DNA of 13,206 nucleotides from an uncultured Alistipes sp. (GTDB taxonomy: Bacteria; Bacteroidota; Bacteroidia; Bacteroidales; Rikenellaceae), in assembly GCA_949840605.1 (NCBI GenBank), contig CATKXN010000075.1, forward strand, positions 1-13,206. Reading direction: 5' to 3'. Below the pieces are notes generated by a model that saw only the letters and a list, made by a program, of their open reading frames with translations, did not search any database and had not been told where the DNA came from. The translations under genes and the position numbers were made by a program. Below are positions 7,107-13,206 of the stretch, piece after piece; within the stretch, counting starts at the first letter, position 1, and the number at the start of each line of letters is the position of its first letter.

Positions 7107-9376
7107 ATCTGGTGATCGATCCCTGGCGGATCGCCGAGGCCGATTTCGACCCTGCGCGGGTCGAGGCCGCCGAATCGCTTTTCGCGCTGGGCAACGGCGT
7201 GATGGGCGGCCGCGCCAATTTCGAGGAGCGCTACTCGGGCCCGTCGCTTCAGGGCAACTACATCGGCGGGGTGTATTATCCCGACAAGACCCGCGTGGGG
7301 TGGTGGAAGAACGGCTATCCGGAGTATTTCGCCAAGGTGCTCAACGCGGCCTTCTGGATCGGTGTCGACGTCTGGGTCGACGGCGAACCGCTCGATCTGG
7401 CGACGGTCGCGGAGGTGAAGAGCTTTTATCGCGAGACGGACATGCGCCGTTCGGTGCTGACGCGCCGCATGACGGTCGCGATGCGCAACGGCGCCGAGGT
7501 CGCCGTCGAGGCGACGCGCTTCCTGTCGCTGCCGCGCCGCGAACTGGGCGTTGTCCGCTATGCCGTCACGCCGCTGAACCGCGCCGCCGAGATCACCTTC
7601 TCGCCCCATATCGACGCCGACGTGCGCAATGCCGACGCCAACTACGACGAGAAATTCTGGGAACCGGTCCTCACCGACGGCGATGTTACGCAGAGCCGCA
7701 CCCGGAAGAGCGGTTTCGAGGCCGCATGGGCGCAGGCCGTGGTGCTGGAGGGCGCGGAGTTCCGCTGCGAGACGCAGCCCGAAAAGGTCCGCCATACCGC
7801 CGCGGTGCGCTGCGACGCGGGCCGCACGGCCATATTATATAAATATGCGGGCATCTGCTCGTCGCTCAACCATGCCCCTGCTGAACTTGCCGCCGCCGCG
7901 CGCGCCGTCGCCGCCGACGCCCTGCGGACGGGCTTCGACGCCCTGCTGAAAGAGCAGGAGGAGGCCTGGGCGGCCCGCTGGCACGGGTGCGACATCGCTA
8001 TCGGAGGCGATCCTGCGGCGCAGCAGGGCATCCGCTTCTGCATCTTCATGCTCCTGCAAACCTACACTGGGGTCGACACGCGTCTGAACATCGGCCCCAA
8101 AGGCTTCACGGGCGAGAAATACGGCGGCGTCACCTACTGGGACACCGAAGCCTACTGCCTGCCGTTCTACCTGGCCACCGCCGGGCAGTCCGTGGCCCGC
8201 GAACTGCTGGTCTACCGTTACAACCAGCTGGACAAGGCCATCGAGAACGCCGCCAAACTGGGGTTCCGCGACGGGGCGGCGCTCTATCCGATGGTCACGA
8301 TCAACGGCGAGGAGTGCCACAACGAGTGGGAAATCACCTTCGAGGAGATTCACCGCAACGGCGCCGTCGCTTATGCCATACACAACTACATCCGCTATAC
8401 GGGCGACGAACAGTACCTCGCCGACTGCGGGCTGGAGGTGCTCGTGGGTATCGCGCGCTTCTGGGCGCAGCGCATCACGTGGTCCGAAGCGCGGCGGAAA
8501 TACGTCATGCTGGGCGTCACCGGCCCCAACGAGTACGAGAACAACGTCAACAACAACTGGTATACCTCCTATATCGCCTGCTGGTCGATGCGCTACGCTG
8601 CCCGGGCGGCCCGGTGGGTGCGTGAGAACCGCCCTGCGGACTACGCCCGCATCTGTGCGAAACGGGCGTTCGACGAGGCCGCCGAGACGGCTGTGTGGCA
8701 CCGCATAGCCGACAATATGTATCTCGGCGAGAACCGGGAGCTGGGCATCTTCCTCCAGCAGGACGGCTACCTGGACAAGGAGCAGACGCTCGTGCGGGAC
8801 CTCGATCCGGCCCAACGCCCCATCAACCAGAAATGGTCGTGGGACCGCATCCTGCGCTCGTGCTTCATCAAGCAGGCGGACGTCCTGCAGGGACTCTATT
8901 TCTTCGGCGAGGAGTTCGACCTCGACACCCTGCGCCGCAATTTCTATTTCTACGAACCGCGCACCGTCCACGAATCGTCGCTCTCGCCCTGCGTCCATGC
9001 CATCCTCGCCGCGCGCCTCGGCGACATGGACAAGGCCCGTGAGATGTACCTGCGCACGGCGCGGCTGGATCTCGACGATTACAATTGCGAAGTCGCCGAA
9101 GGGTGCCACGTCACCTCGATGGCCGGATCGTGGCTCTCGGTGGTCGAGGGCTTCGGGGGCATGCGCGTCCGGAACGGGGTGCCGACGTTCGAACCGCGGC
9201 TTCCCGAAGGGTGGGAGCTGCTCGCTTTCAAGGTCAACTTCCGGGGCCGCGTGCTCACCGTGAAGGTCACGCGAACGGCCGTCGAGGTCTCGAACGAGGG
9301 CGATCCCCTCGAGATCGAAGTCCGCGGCACGCGTCAGTTGGTTGCGGAGCGGATAATTGTGAATTGTGAATCATGA
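7088..9376 (+). CDS. GH65 family phosphorylase, probably maltose phosphorylase
   Basis: 762 aa, no signal peptide, cytoplasmic. The N-terminal beta-sandwich domain begins with IDPWRI and E..FALGNG.MG.R.NFEE (29-47). The catalytic (alpha/alpha)6 barrel contains YWDTE (350-354), GEECHNEWE (407-415) and LGVTGPNEYENNVNNNWYT (475-493), in which E482 is the predicted general acid. HESSLSPC (628-635) and HVTSMAG (674-680) are the likely phosphate-binding segments. The family phosphorolyses alpha-glucosides to beta-glucose 1-phosphate. From memory, the NEYENNVNNNWYT form is that of maltose phosphorylases, whereas trehalose and kojibiose enzymes more often read DEY...DNNAYTN. Trehalose or another disaccharide is the main alternative. 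The start at 7088 fits the family N-terminus and gives a 19-bp overlap with pgmB. The last codons (RIIVNCES) are encoded within a short tandem repeat. Confidence 0.88.
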   Translation: MQGNRLNLVIDPWRIAEADFDPARVEAAESLFALGNGVMGGRANFEERYSGPSLQGNYIGGVYYPDKTRVGWWKNGYPEYFAKVLNAAFWIGVDVWVDGEPLDLATVAEVKSFYRETDMRRSVLTRRMTVAMRNGAEVAVEATRFLSLPRRELGVVRYAVTPLNRAAEITFSPHIDADVRNADANYDEKFWEPVLTDGDVTQSRTRKSGFEAAWAQAVVLEGAEFRCETQPEKVRHTAAVRCDAGRTAILYKYAGICSSLNHAPAELAAAARAVAADALRTGFDALLKEQEEAWAARWHGCDIAIGGDPAAQQGIRFCIFMLLQTYTGVDTRLNIGPKGFTGEKYGGVTYWDTEAYCLPFYLATAGQSVARELLVYRYNQLDKAIENAAKLGFRDGAALYPMVTINGEECHNEWEITFEEIHRNGAVAYAIHNYIRYTGDEQYLADCGLEVLVGIARFWAQRITWSEARRKYVMLGVTGPNEYENNVNNNWYTSYIACWSMRYAARAARWVRENRPADYARICAKRAFDEAAETAVWHRIADNMYLGENRELGIFLQQDGYLDKEQTLVRDLDPAQRPINQKWSWDRILRSCFIKQADVLQGLYFFGEEFDLDTLRRNFYFYEPRTVHESSLSPCVHAILAARLGDMDKAREMYLRTARLDLDDYNCEVAEGCHVTSMAGSWLSVVEGFGGMRVRNGVPTFEPRLPEGWELLAFKVNFRGRVLTVKVTRTAVEVSNEGDPLEIEVRGTRQLVAERIIVNCES

Positions 9377-9382
9377 ATCGTG
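9355..9382 (+). repeat. Four 7-bp tandem repeats at the GH65/GH13 junction
   Basis: AATTGTG, AATTGTG, AATCATG and AATCGTG run head to tail over 28 bp. The third unit supplies the ATG of the GH13 gene and, with the next A, the TGA stop of the GH65 gene. The unit length is not a multiple of three. Confidence 0.8.
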
Positions 9383-10668
9383 CATTGAAAACCCTGCATC
9401 CCGAATGGAGCTATCAGGCCGTTATCTATGAGATGAACGTGCGCCAGCTCACGCCCGAAGGCACGCTGCGTGCCGCCGCCGCGAAACTTCCTTTCCTGAA
9501 AGACCTCGGCGCCGACGCCGTCTGGCTCATGCCCGTCTATCCCATCGGCCGGGTCGCGCGCAAAGGATCGATGGGCTCCTACTATTCGATCCGCGACTAC
9601 TGCGCCGTGAATCCCGAGATGGGCACGATGGCCGATTTCGACGCCTTCGTCGCCGAGGCCCACCGCCTCGGCCTGAAGGTGCTGCTCGACTGGGTGACCA
9701 ACCATACGGCCCGCGACGCCCGGTGGATCGACGAGGCGCCCGCCTCGTGGTACGAACGCGATGCCGCGGGAGAGCCCGCCGTGCCGTGGGACTGGTCCGA
9801 CACCGCCAAGCTCAACTACGCCGACCGCGGCGTGTGGCGGGCGCAGGGCGACGCCATGGAGTTCTGGGTCGCGCGGCACGCCGTCGACGGCTTCCGCTGC
9901 GACATGGCGATGCTGGTGCCCGTCGATTTCTGGACCGAGACTTCCCGCCGTCTCCGGCGCATCCGTCCCGACCTGTTCCTGCTGGCCGAGGCCGAGGAGC
10001 GCAATCTGGTCGAGGAGGGGGGCTTCGACGCCTGCTACGCCTGGGAGATGCACCACCTGCTGAACGACGTCGCCCGGCAGCGGGTGCGGGTCACGGCGCT
10101 GCGCGACTACATCTATGCCGACCGCGGCCGCTATCCCGATTCGGCGATGCGGCTCGTGTTCACCTCCAACCACGACGAAAATACGTGGAACGGATCGGAA
10201 TTCACCCGCATGGGCGACGCCCGCGAGATCATGGCGGTCTTCACGTTCGTCGTTCCGAGGGGCCTGCCCCTGATCTATACCGGTCAGGAGATCGGCTACG
10301 ACCATTCGTTCGCCTTCTTCGACCGCGATCCGATACGGGAATACCGGGCCAACGGTTTCACCGACTTCTACCGCCGCCTCACGGCCCTGCGGCATGACAA
10401 TCCGGCCCTCGCCGCCGGAGAGCGGGGCGGGGCGATGATCGAGATCCGCAACAACGCCGAGGACTGCCTGATGACGATGGTCCGCGAGACGGCCGGCAAC
10501 CGCGTCGTGGCGGTGATGAACCTCTCGCCCTACGCCATCCATGCCGACTATTATACGGGCATCTACGCCGGGATGTACACCGACGCCATGACGGGCGAAC
10601 CCTTCGAGCTCCGAGGGCGCGTCGAGGAGGACATGGCGCCGTGGAGCTACCGGATACTGACACGCTGA
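9373..10668 (+). CDS. GH13 alpha-amylase family hydrolase, cytoplasmic
   Basis: 431 aa without signal peptide, a short single-barrel GH13 enzyme with a small C-terminal beta domain (about 350-431). The conserved regions are region I DWVTNH (106-111), region II GFRCDMA (173-179, nucleophile D177), region III LLAEAEE (203-209, acid/base probably E206) and region IV FTSNHDEN (263-270, D268). It should act on alpha-glucans such as maltodextrins, hydrolysing or transferring alpha-1,4 links; the exact specificity is not readable. Its start overlaps the GH65 stop in an ATGA, implying translational coupling. With no export signal it works on imported oligosaccharides and feeds maltose to the neighbouring phosphorylase. 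No transporter or SusC/SusD pair lies in the window. Confidence 0.88.
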   Translation: MNRALKTLHPEWSYQAVIYEMNVRQLTPEGTLRAAAAKLPFLKDLGADAVWLMPVYPIGRVARKGSMGSYYSIRDYCAVNPEMGTMADFDAFVAEAHRLGLKVLLDWVTNHTARDARWIDEAPASWYERDAAGEPAVPWDWSDTAKLNYADRGVWRAQGDAMEFWVARHAVDGFRCDMAMLVPVDFWTETSRRLRRIRPDLFLLAEAEERNLVEEGGFDACYAWEMHHLLNDVARQRVRVTALRDYIYADRGRYPDSAMRLVFTSNHDENTWNGSEFTRMGDAREIMAVFTFVVPRGLPLIYTGQEIGYDHSFAFFDRDPIREYRANGFTDFYRRLTALRHDNPALAAGERGGAMIEIRNNAEDCLMTMVRETAGNRVVAVMNLSPYAIHADYYTGIYAGMYTDAMTGEPFELRGRVEEDMAPWSYRILTR

Positions 10669-10692
10669 ATGAAAGAACAAACCGATCGAACC

Positions 10693-11538
10693 ATGCGAAA
10701 AACATTTTGTCTGCTGGCGGCTCTGCTGCTGGCTGCGGGGCCTGCGGGAGCCTCGGGCGACGGGTCCGGAAAGAACCGGGAAAGCGCCGCCGGAATGAAC
10801 CTCGTACAAAATCAGTGGTCCGGCAAACGGGTCGCCTTTCTCGGCGATTCGATTACGGACGAGCGCCATATCGGCACGACGAAAAACTACTGGCAGTACC
10901 TGGCCGAGATGCTGGGCATCGTGCCTTTCGTCTACGGGATCAACGGGCACCAGTGGTCCGACGTGCTGGGGCAGGCCCGGAAGCTGTACGCCGAGCGGGG
11001 CGACGGCGTCGACGCTGTCGTCGTCTTTGCCGGGACCAACGATTTCAATGCCGGCGTGCCGCTGGGCGAGTGGTACGAGGTCCGGGAGACGGAGTGCCCG
11101 ATGCCGGGTCCCGCCGTGGGAACGCGGATGCGCCGCACGCCTTCGGCGGACCCCGGGACCCTCTGCGGACGGATCAACGCCGTGCTGGCCTTTCTCAAGG
11201 AGCACTATCCGACCAAGCAGGTCATCCTGCTCACGCCGCTCCACCGCGGCTATGCGCGTTTCAGCGACCGGAACGTCCAGCCCGACGAATCGTACCCCAA
11301 CCGGCTGGGGCTTTATGCCGATGCCTACGTCGCGAAAATCCGGGAGGCCGGTAGCGTCTGGGCGGTTCCGGTGATCGATCTTCACAGCATCAGCGGTCTT
11401 TATCCCGTTGCCGATTCCCAGGTCCGCTATTTCAGCGACGGGCAGACCGACCGCCTCCATCCCAACGCCGCGGGTCACGAACGGATGGCCAAAGCCCTGG
11501 CCTGTCAGCTGCTGGCGTTCCCGGCCTGTTTCGACTGA
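10693..11538 (+). CDS. Exported SGNH/GDSL-type hydrolase (putative esterase)
   Basis: 281 aa from the start chosen here. The ATG at 10693 begins MRK followed by a leucine/alanine-rich core ending in AGASG, a normal Sec signal peptide. An earlier ATG at 10669, directly after the GH13 stop, adds eight residues and is less likely. In this numbering, block I is FLGDSITDE with catalytic serine S53, block II is YGINGHQ (81-87), block III is GTND (114-117, N116), and block V is DRLHPNAAGH (253-262), with D253 and H256 completing the triad. All SGNH blocks are intact. Such enzymes often deacylate sugars or lipids; no specific substrate can be named. It sits 24 bp after the GH13 gene and is probably co-transcribed, but acts outside the cytoplasm, unlike the other three genes. 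A role in removing acetyl groups from glycans is speculative. Confidence 0.85.
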   Translation: MRKTFCLLAALLLAAGPAGASGDGSGKNRESAAGMNLVQNQWSGKRVAFLGDSITDERHIGTTKNYWQYLAEMLGIVPFVYGINGHQWSDVLGQARKLYAERGDGVDAVVVFAGTNDFNAGVPLGEWYEVRETECPMPGPAVGTRMRRTPSADPGTLCGRINAVLAFLKEHYPTKQVILLTPLHRGYARFSDRNVQPDESYPNRLGLYADAYVAKIREAGSVWAVPVIDLHSISGLYPVADSQVRYFSDGQTDRLHPNAAGHERMAKALACQLLAFPACFD

Positions 11539-11539
11539 C

Positions 11540-11583
11540 GCCGTCGTATTCTGGGCTGCTGCGGAAAAGTTTTTGCAGTGACG
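11540..11583 (+). repeat. Left copy of a 44-bp imperfect direct repeat
   Basis: It starts GCCGTCGT and ends with a 24-bp core containing GCGGAAAAGTTTTTGCAGT. A second copy lies at 12858-12901. The ungapped alignment shows 37 of 44 identical positions, and 23 of 24 in the core. It begins just after the SGNH stop codon. The core resembles an extended Bacteroidales -33 region (A-rich, then TTTGCAGT), so it could be a promoter part. Confidence 0.75.
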
Positions 11584-11595
11584 GATGCAGGTGAA

Positions 11596-11627
11596 CTTGC
11601 TTTTGCCTTCGCTTATCCGTAATTTTG
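11596..11627 (+). promoter_or_regulatory. Promoter-like motif in repeat copy 1
   Basis: CTTG (11596-11599), 20 bp, then TAATTTTG (11620-11627), an exact TAnnTTTG with a one-base deviation at -33. Copy 2 has the same layout (11670-11700), but its -7 is one base short (TACTTTG) and so may be inactive. Confidence 0.45.
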
Positions 11628-11742
11628 GCTTCGCCGAAGATACTTCGCCTCGGAAAAAATGCAAGCAAACTTGCTTTTGCCTTCGCTTATTCGTACTTTG
11701 GCTTCGCCGAAGATACTCCGCCTCGGAAAAAATGCAAGCAAA

Positions 11743-11776
11743 CTTGCTTTTTTCTCTCGGCTTATTCGTATCTTTG
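11743..11776 (+). promoter_or_regulatory. Most likely promoter of the outer-membrane protein gene
   Basis: TATCTTTG (11769-11776) is an exact Bacteroidetes -7 element, preceded by CTTG at 11743-11746 with a 22-bp spacer. It is the last and best-matched motif of the repeat array and implies a leader of about 225 nt before the start codon at 12007. Confidence 0.55.
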
Positions 11777-11832
11777 CAGGGACCGAAGCAGTGCCAGTGT
11801 ATGTTTTACGTCGCAAAATATTCTCAGGATCA

Positions 11833-11947
11833 GGACCGTCGGACGGTCCGGGACCTTCTGCGCCGTAATTCCCCCCCCCGAATCTAATTGACACCCACCG
11901 TGCCGGCCCTGCCGCCGGCGTTCCGCGGATGATTCGTTTCATCCGCG
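11833..11947 (+). promoter_or_regulatory. Structured leader with palindromes and a C9 tract
   Basis: Three elements lie between the promoter array and the start codon. 11833-11849 is a perfect 8-bp palindrome around one base (GGACCGTC-G-GACGGTCC). 11871-11879 is a run of nine C. 11924-11947 is a hairpin with a perfect 9-bp stem (CGCGGATGA/TCATCCGCG) and loop TTCGTT. No T run follows the hairpin, so it is not a standard terminator. The regulatory role is an inference from position. Confidence 0.45.
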
Positions 11948-12006
11948 CGTTTCCGCGTGCCTTCTGTTCATCCATCTTTTCTATAATCTCAAAAATGTTT
12001 ATGCAA

Positions 12007-12810
12007 ATGAAGAAACTCTTTTTTTGTACGCTGGTCCTATGCGCCGTGTCTTATGGAGCGTATGCGCAGGAATCGGCCCGAACCGACGGGGATTCCCGCC
12101 GGCTGGACTCCTTGCAGCAGGTAGTCGATGCGCTCTCTTCGCGTGTTGAGGATACGGAGAGGTCTGAATTGAACCGCGCCGTCTGGAAGGACCGCGCCAA
12201 GTATTTCAACCTGGGGTATGTCCGGCAAAAGCTTGCGGACAAAACCTACGGCGGGGAGCTCGAAAGCGATTTCGGAGCCTCGCTGTGCTGGGGCAAAACC
12301 TACTATCTGCATCGCAAGCCGCTGTTCGGGATGCTGAAATTCGGCCTCGACTGGTCGTGGATGGACATCAACTACGCCAAGTCCGCGATAGAGATGTTCG
12401 ACGAATCCTCTGCCGAGGATATCTCGTCCGATGTGCACCAGGCCGAGATCGGCATGCAGCTCGGACCTTCGGTGACGGTCAACCCCGTGCATCATCTGAA
12501 AATCGGTGGCTATTTCCGCGTCACGCCGTCCTATTCGCTCCTCTATATGGAAGAGACCGTGCACCATCATTACGTGACCTTCTGCAATGCCGGCTGCACC
12601 CTTGCCTGGAAGGTCGTTTCGCTGGGCGTCGAGTGGCGCTGGGGCACGGCCAAATACGACGGGCTGAAATTCGACGAGTCGGCTTTCGACGAAGACGACC
12701 TGACGGACGGCGACTCTCCCTCGATGGGCGATGTGATGGACCGGATGAAAGTTCCCGACCGCAAGTTCAGGACCAGTTCCGTCCGGTTCTATCTGGGATT
12801 CCGGTTCTGA
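12007..12810 (+). CDS. Putative outer-membrane beta-barrel protein, function unknown
   Basis: 267 aa from the ATG at 12007. That start gives a clear signal peptide (MKKLFFCTLVLCAV core, probable cut after GAYAQ). In-frame ATGs at 12001, 11995 and 11929 are less likely; the last lies inside the leader hairpin. After the signal come about 35 charged residues of heptad-like character (LDSLQQVVDALSSRVEDTE), possibly a short coiled coil. The rest alternates polar and aromatic residues in strand-like segments (FGMLKFGLDWSWMDI, LKIGGYFRVTPSYSLLY, VSLGVEWRWGTAKY) and ends VRFYLGFRF. A C-terminal phenylalanine and such strands suggest an outer-membrane barrel. An acidic loop (DESAFDEDDLTDGD) precedes the last strand. 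I recognise no named family. The gene appears monocistronic, with its own promoter region and terminator. Confidence 0.8.
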   Translation: MKKLFFCTLVLCAVSYGAYAQESARTDGDSRRLDSLQQVVDALSSRVEDTERSELNRAVWKDRAKYFNLGYVRQKLADKTYGGELESDFGASLCWGKTYYLHRKPLFGMLKFGLDWSWMDINYAKSAIEMFDESSAEDISSDVHQAEIGMQLGPSVTVNPVHHLKIGGYFRVTPSYSLLYMEETVHHHYVTFCNAGCTLAWKVVSLGVEWRWGTAKYDGLKFDESAFDEDDLTDGDSPSMGDVMDRMKVPDRKFRTSSVRFYLGFRF

Positions 12811-12835
12811 GATCCGGCCCGGCGGACAGACGGTG

Positions 12836-12871
12836 CGGCGGCATACCTGCGGGGTGTGCCGTCGTTTTTTT
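12836..12871 (+). terminator. Intrinsic terminator of the outer-membrane protein gene
   Basis: 12836-12847 (CGGCGGCATACC) pairs with 12853-12864 (GGTGTGCCGTCG) over 12 bp, including two G-U pairs, around a 5-nt loop, followed directly by seven T. It lies 25 bp after the stop codon. Confidence 0.88.
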
Positions 12872-12901
12872 CGCTTTTGCGGAAAAGTTTTTGCAGTAAC
12901 G
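12858..12901 (+). repeat. Right copy of the 44-bp imperfect direct repeat
   Basis: It matches 11540-11583 at 37 of 44 positions without gaps. Its first eight bases form part of the right arm of the terminator and its T run, features the left copy lacks. The two copies bracket the promoter array and the outer-membrane protein gene. Confidence 0.75.
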
Positions 12902-12954
12902 ACACTAACATGAAGGCGCGGAATAGGACGGACAGTGGCTTGACGGACTGTTCG

Positions 12955-12996
12955 CAGCCTAAAACCCGTCTTTTAGCGGGTCGGGAGGTTTTGCTG
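12955..12996 (+). other. Inverted repeat with two alternative pairings
   Basis: CAGC-CT-AAAACC (12955-12966) can pair with GGTTTTGCTG (12987-12996) with a 2-nt bulge. Alternatively ACCCG (12964-12968) pairs with CGGGT (12977-12981); the two exclude each other. It lies upstream of the TPM gene promoter, so it is not in that gene's leader. CGGAATAGG occurs on both sides (12919 and 13000). Confidence 0.4.
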
Positions 12997-13013
12997 AACC
13001 GGAATAGGTTCGT

Positions 13014-13044
13014 TTTGCACTTGTCCCGCTTTTTACTATCATTG
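13014..13044 (+). promoter_or_regulatory. Promoter of the TPM-domain gene
   Basis: TTTG (13014-13017), a 19-bp spacer, then TATCATTG (13037-13044), one mismatch from TAnnTTTG. This is the only promoter in the window with an exact -33 and ideal spacing. The start codon follows by 10 bp, so the leader would be only a few nucleotides. Confidence 0.65.
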
Positions 13045-13054
13045 TTTCGAGGTT

Positions 13055-13206
13055 ATGAGAAAGATCGCGATCCATTGCCAGCTGCTCGCCGGCACGCTGT
13101 CCGTCCTTGCGGGAACCTACCGCCCGGACGAGATTCCCAATGTCCAGCGTATGGACCGGCGGCGCTATGTCTCCAATCCCGACGGTATCCTTTCCGCGGG
13201 GGCCGT
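13055..13206 (+). CDS. TPM-domain protein, 5' part only
   Basis: Fifty codons are present and the gene runs off the window. It begins MRKIAIHCQLLAGTLSVLAG, a signal-peptide-like stretch, followed by IPNVQ (27-31) and RRRYVSNPDGILS (35-47). The pattern I-P-N-V, then VSNPDG.LS, is the usual entry into a TPM (TLP18.3/Psb32/MOLO-1, YgcG-like) domain, as I recall it from Bacteroidales proteins. Such proteins are exported or membrane-attached and of poorly defined function. The start at 13055 is supported by the signal-like N-terminus and the promoter just upstream. Confidence 0.7.
   Translation, partial: MRKIAIHCQLLAGTLSVLAGTYRPDEIPNVQRMDRRRYVSNPDGILSAGA

Larger units (their letters stand above)
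11594..11777 (+). repeat. Tandem 73-74 bp intergenic repeat (about 2.5 copies)
   Basis: Copies start at 11594, 11668 and 11741, each with AACTTGCTTTT; the third is partial. Each unit carries CTTCGCTTA or a variant, a TA(n)TTTG motif, then (in the two full units) the inverted repeat CTTCGCCGAAG, a cCGCCTCGG-like stretch and an A-rich run before ATGCAAGCAA. The units differ by few substitutions and a 1-bp deletion in the second. With the direct repeat before it and the leader after it, this accounts for most of the 468 bp between the SGNH and outer-membrane genes. Confidence 0.9.

Noticed and set aside
9334..11664. 776-codon open frame on the minus strand opposite the GH13 and SGNH genes
   Set aside because: Same antisense effect; the plus-strand genes have intact catalytic motifs and coupled starts.
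11594..11777. CRISPR array or insertion sequence
   Set aside because: The repeats are contiguous 73-74 bp units without unique spacers, no cas or transposase gene is near, and there are no terminal inverted repeats.
11613..11975. Short minus-strand open frame over the repeat array
   Set aside because: Its middle part is a translation of the 74-bp repeats (FPRRSIFGEAK repeated in shifted frames) and the rest covers palindromes; nothing suggests a protein.
12910..13206. Open frame starting at the ATG at 12910 and running off the window
   Set aside because: It overlaps the promoter and the TPM gene in a different frame; the TPM frame has a signal-like start and family motifs.

Overview
The window looks like chromosomal DNA of a GC-rich member of the Bacteroidales, most like Alistipes (Rikenellaceae). 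The grounds are GC-rich coding sequence, AT-richer promoters of the Bacteroidetes type (TTTG, about 20 bp, TAnnTTTG), relaxed lipoprotein signals, and gene families typical of gut Bacteroidota. The genus is an inference. No tRNA, rRNA, CRISPR array, transposase or phage gene was seen.

Left part, minus strand (159-6293). A three-gene operon reads leftwards from a promoter near 6329-6336: a Wza-type outer-membrane export lipoprotein, a Wzc-type chain-length protein fused to a tyrosine kinase with a Gly-Tyr repeat tail, and a small HAD-family phosphatase. The gaps are only 9 and 6 bp. The operon ends at a strong hairpin terminator (2544-2574). Beyond it, also on the minus strand, lies a separate gene for a large lipoprotein of the heparinase II/III lyase family.

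Middle part, plus strand (6450-11538). Four tightly packed or overlapping genes form a maltose-phosphorolysis operon: beta-phosphoglucomutase, a GH65 phosphorylase with maltose-phosphorylase-like motifs, a cytoplasmic GH13 alpha-glucan hydrolase, and an exported SGNH/GDSL hydrolase. GH13 can shorten maltodextrins, GH65 splits maltose with phosphate into glucose and beta-glucose 1-phosphate, and the mutase turns that into glucose 6-phosphate. The SGNH enzyme does not fit this route clearly.

Right part (11539-13206). A repeat-rich stretch holds about 2.5 copies of a 73-74 bp unit, each carrying a promoter-like motif. After it comes a 225-nt leader with palindromes and a C9 tract, then an uncharacterised exported protein, probably an outer-membrane beta-barrel, with its own terminator. 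A 44-bp imperfect direct repeat brackets this promoter-array-plus-gene segment. The window ends in the first 50 codons of a TPM-domain protein with a well-matched promoter.

The most notable points are the repeated promoter array and its flanking direct repeats, the HAD phosphatase sitting where a Wzb-type phosphatase would be expected beside the tyrosine kinase, the Gly-Tyr tail encoded by a 60-bp repeat, and 7-bp tandem repeats exactly at the GH65/GH13 stop-start overlap. No entirely new multi-gene system is evident.
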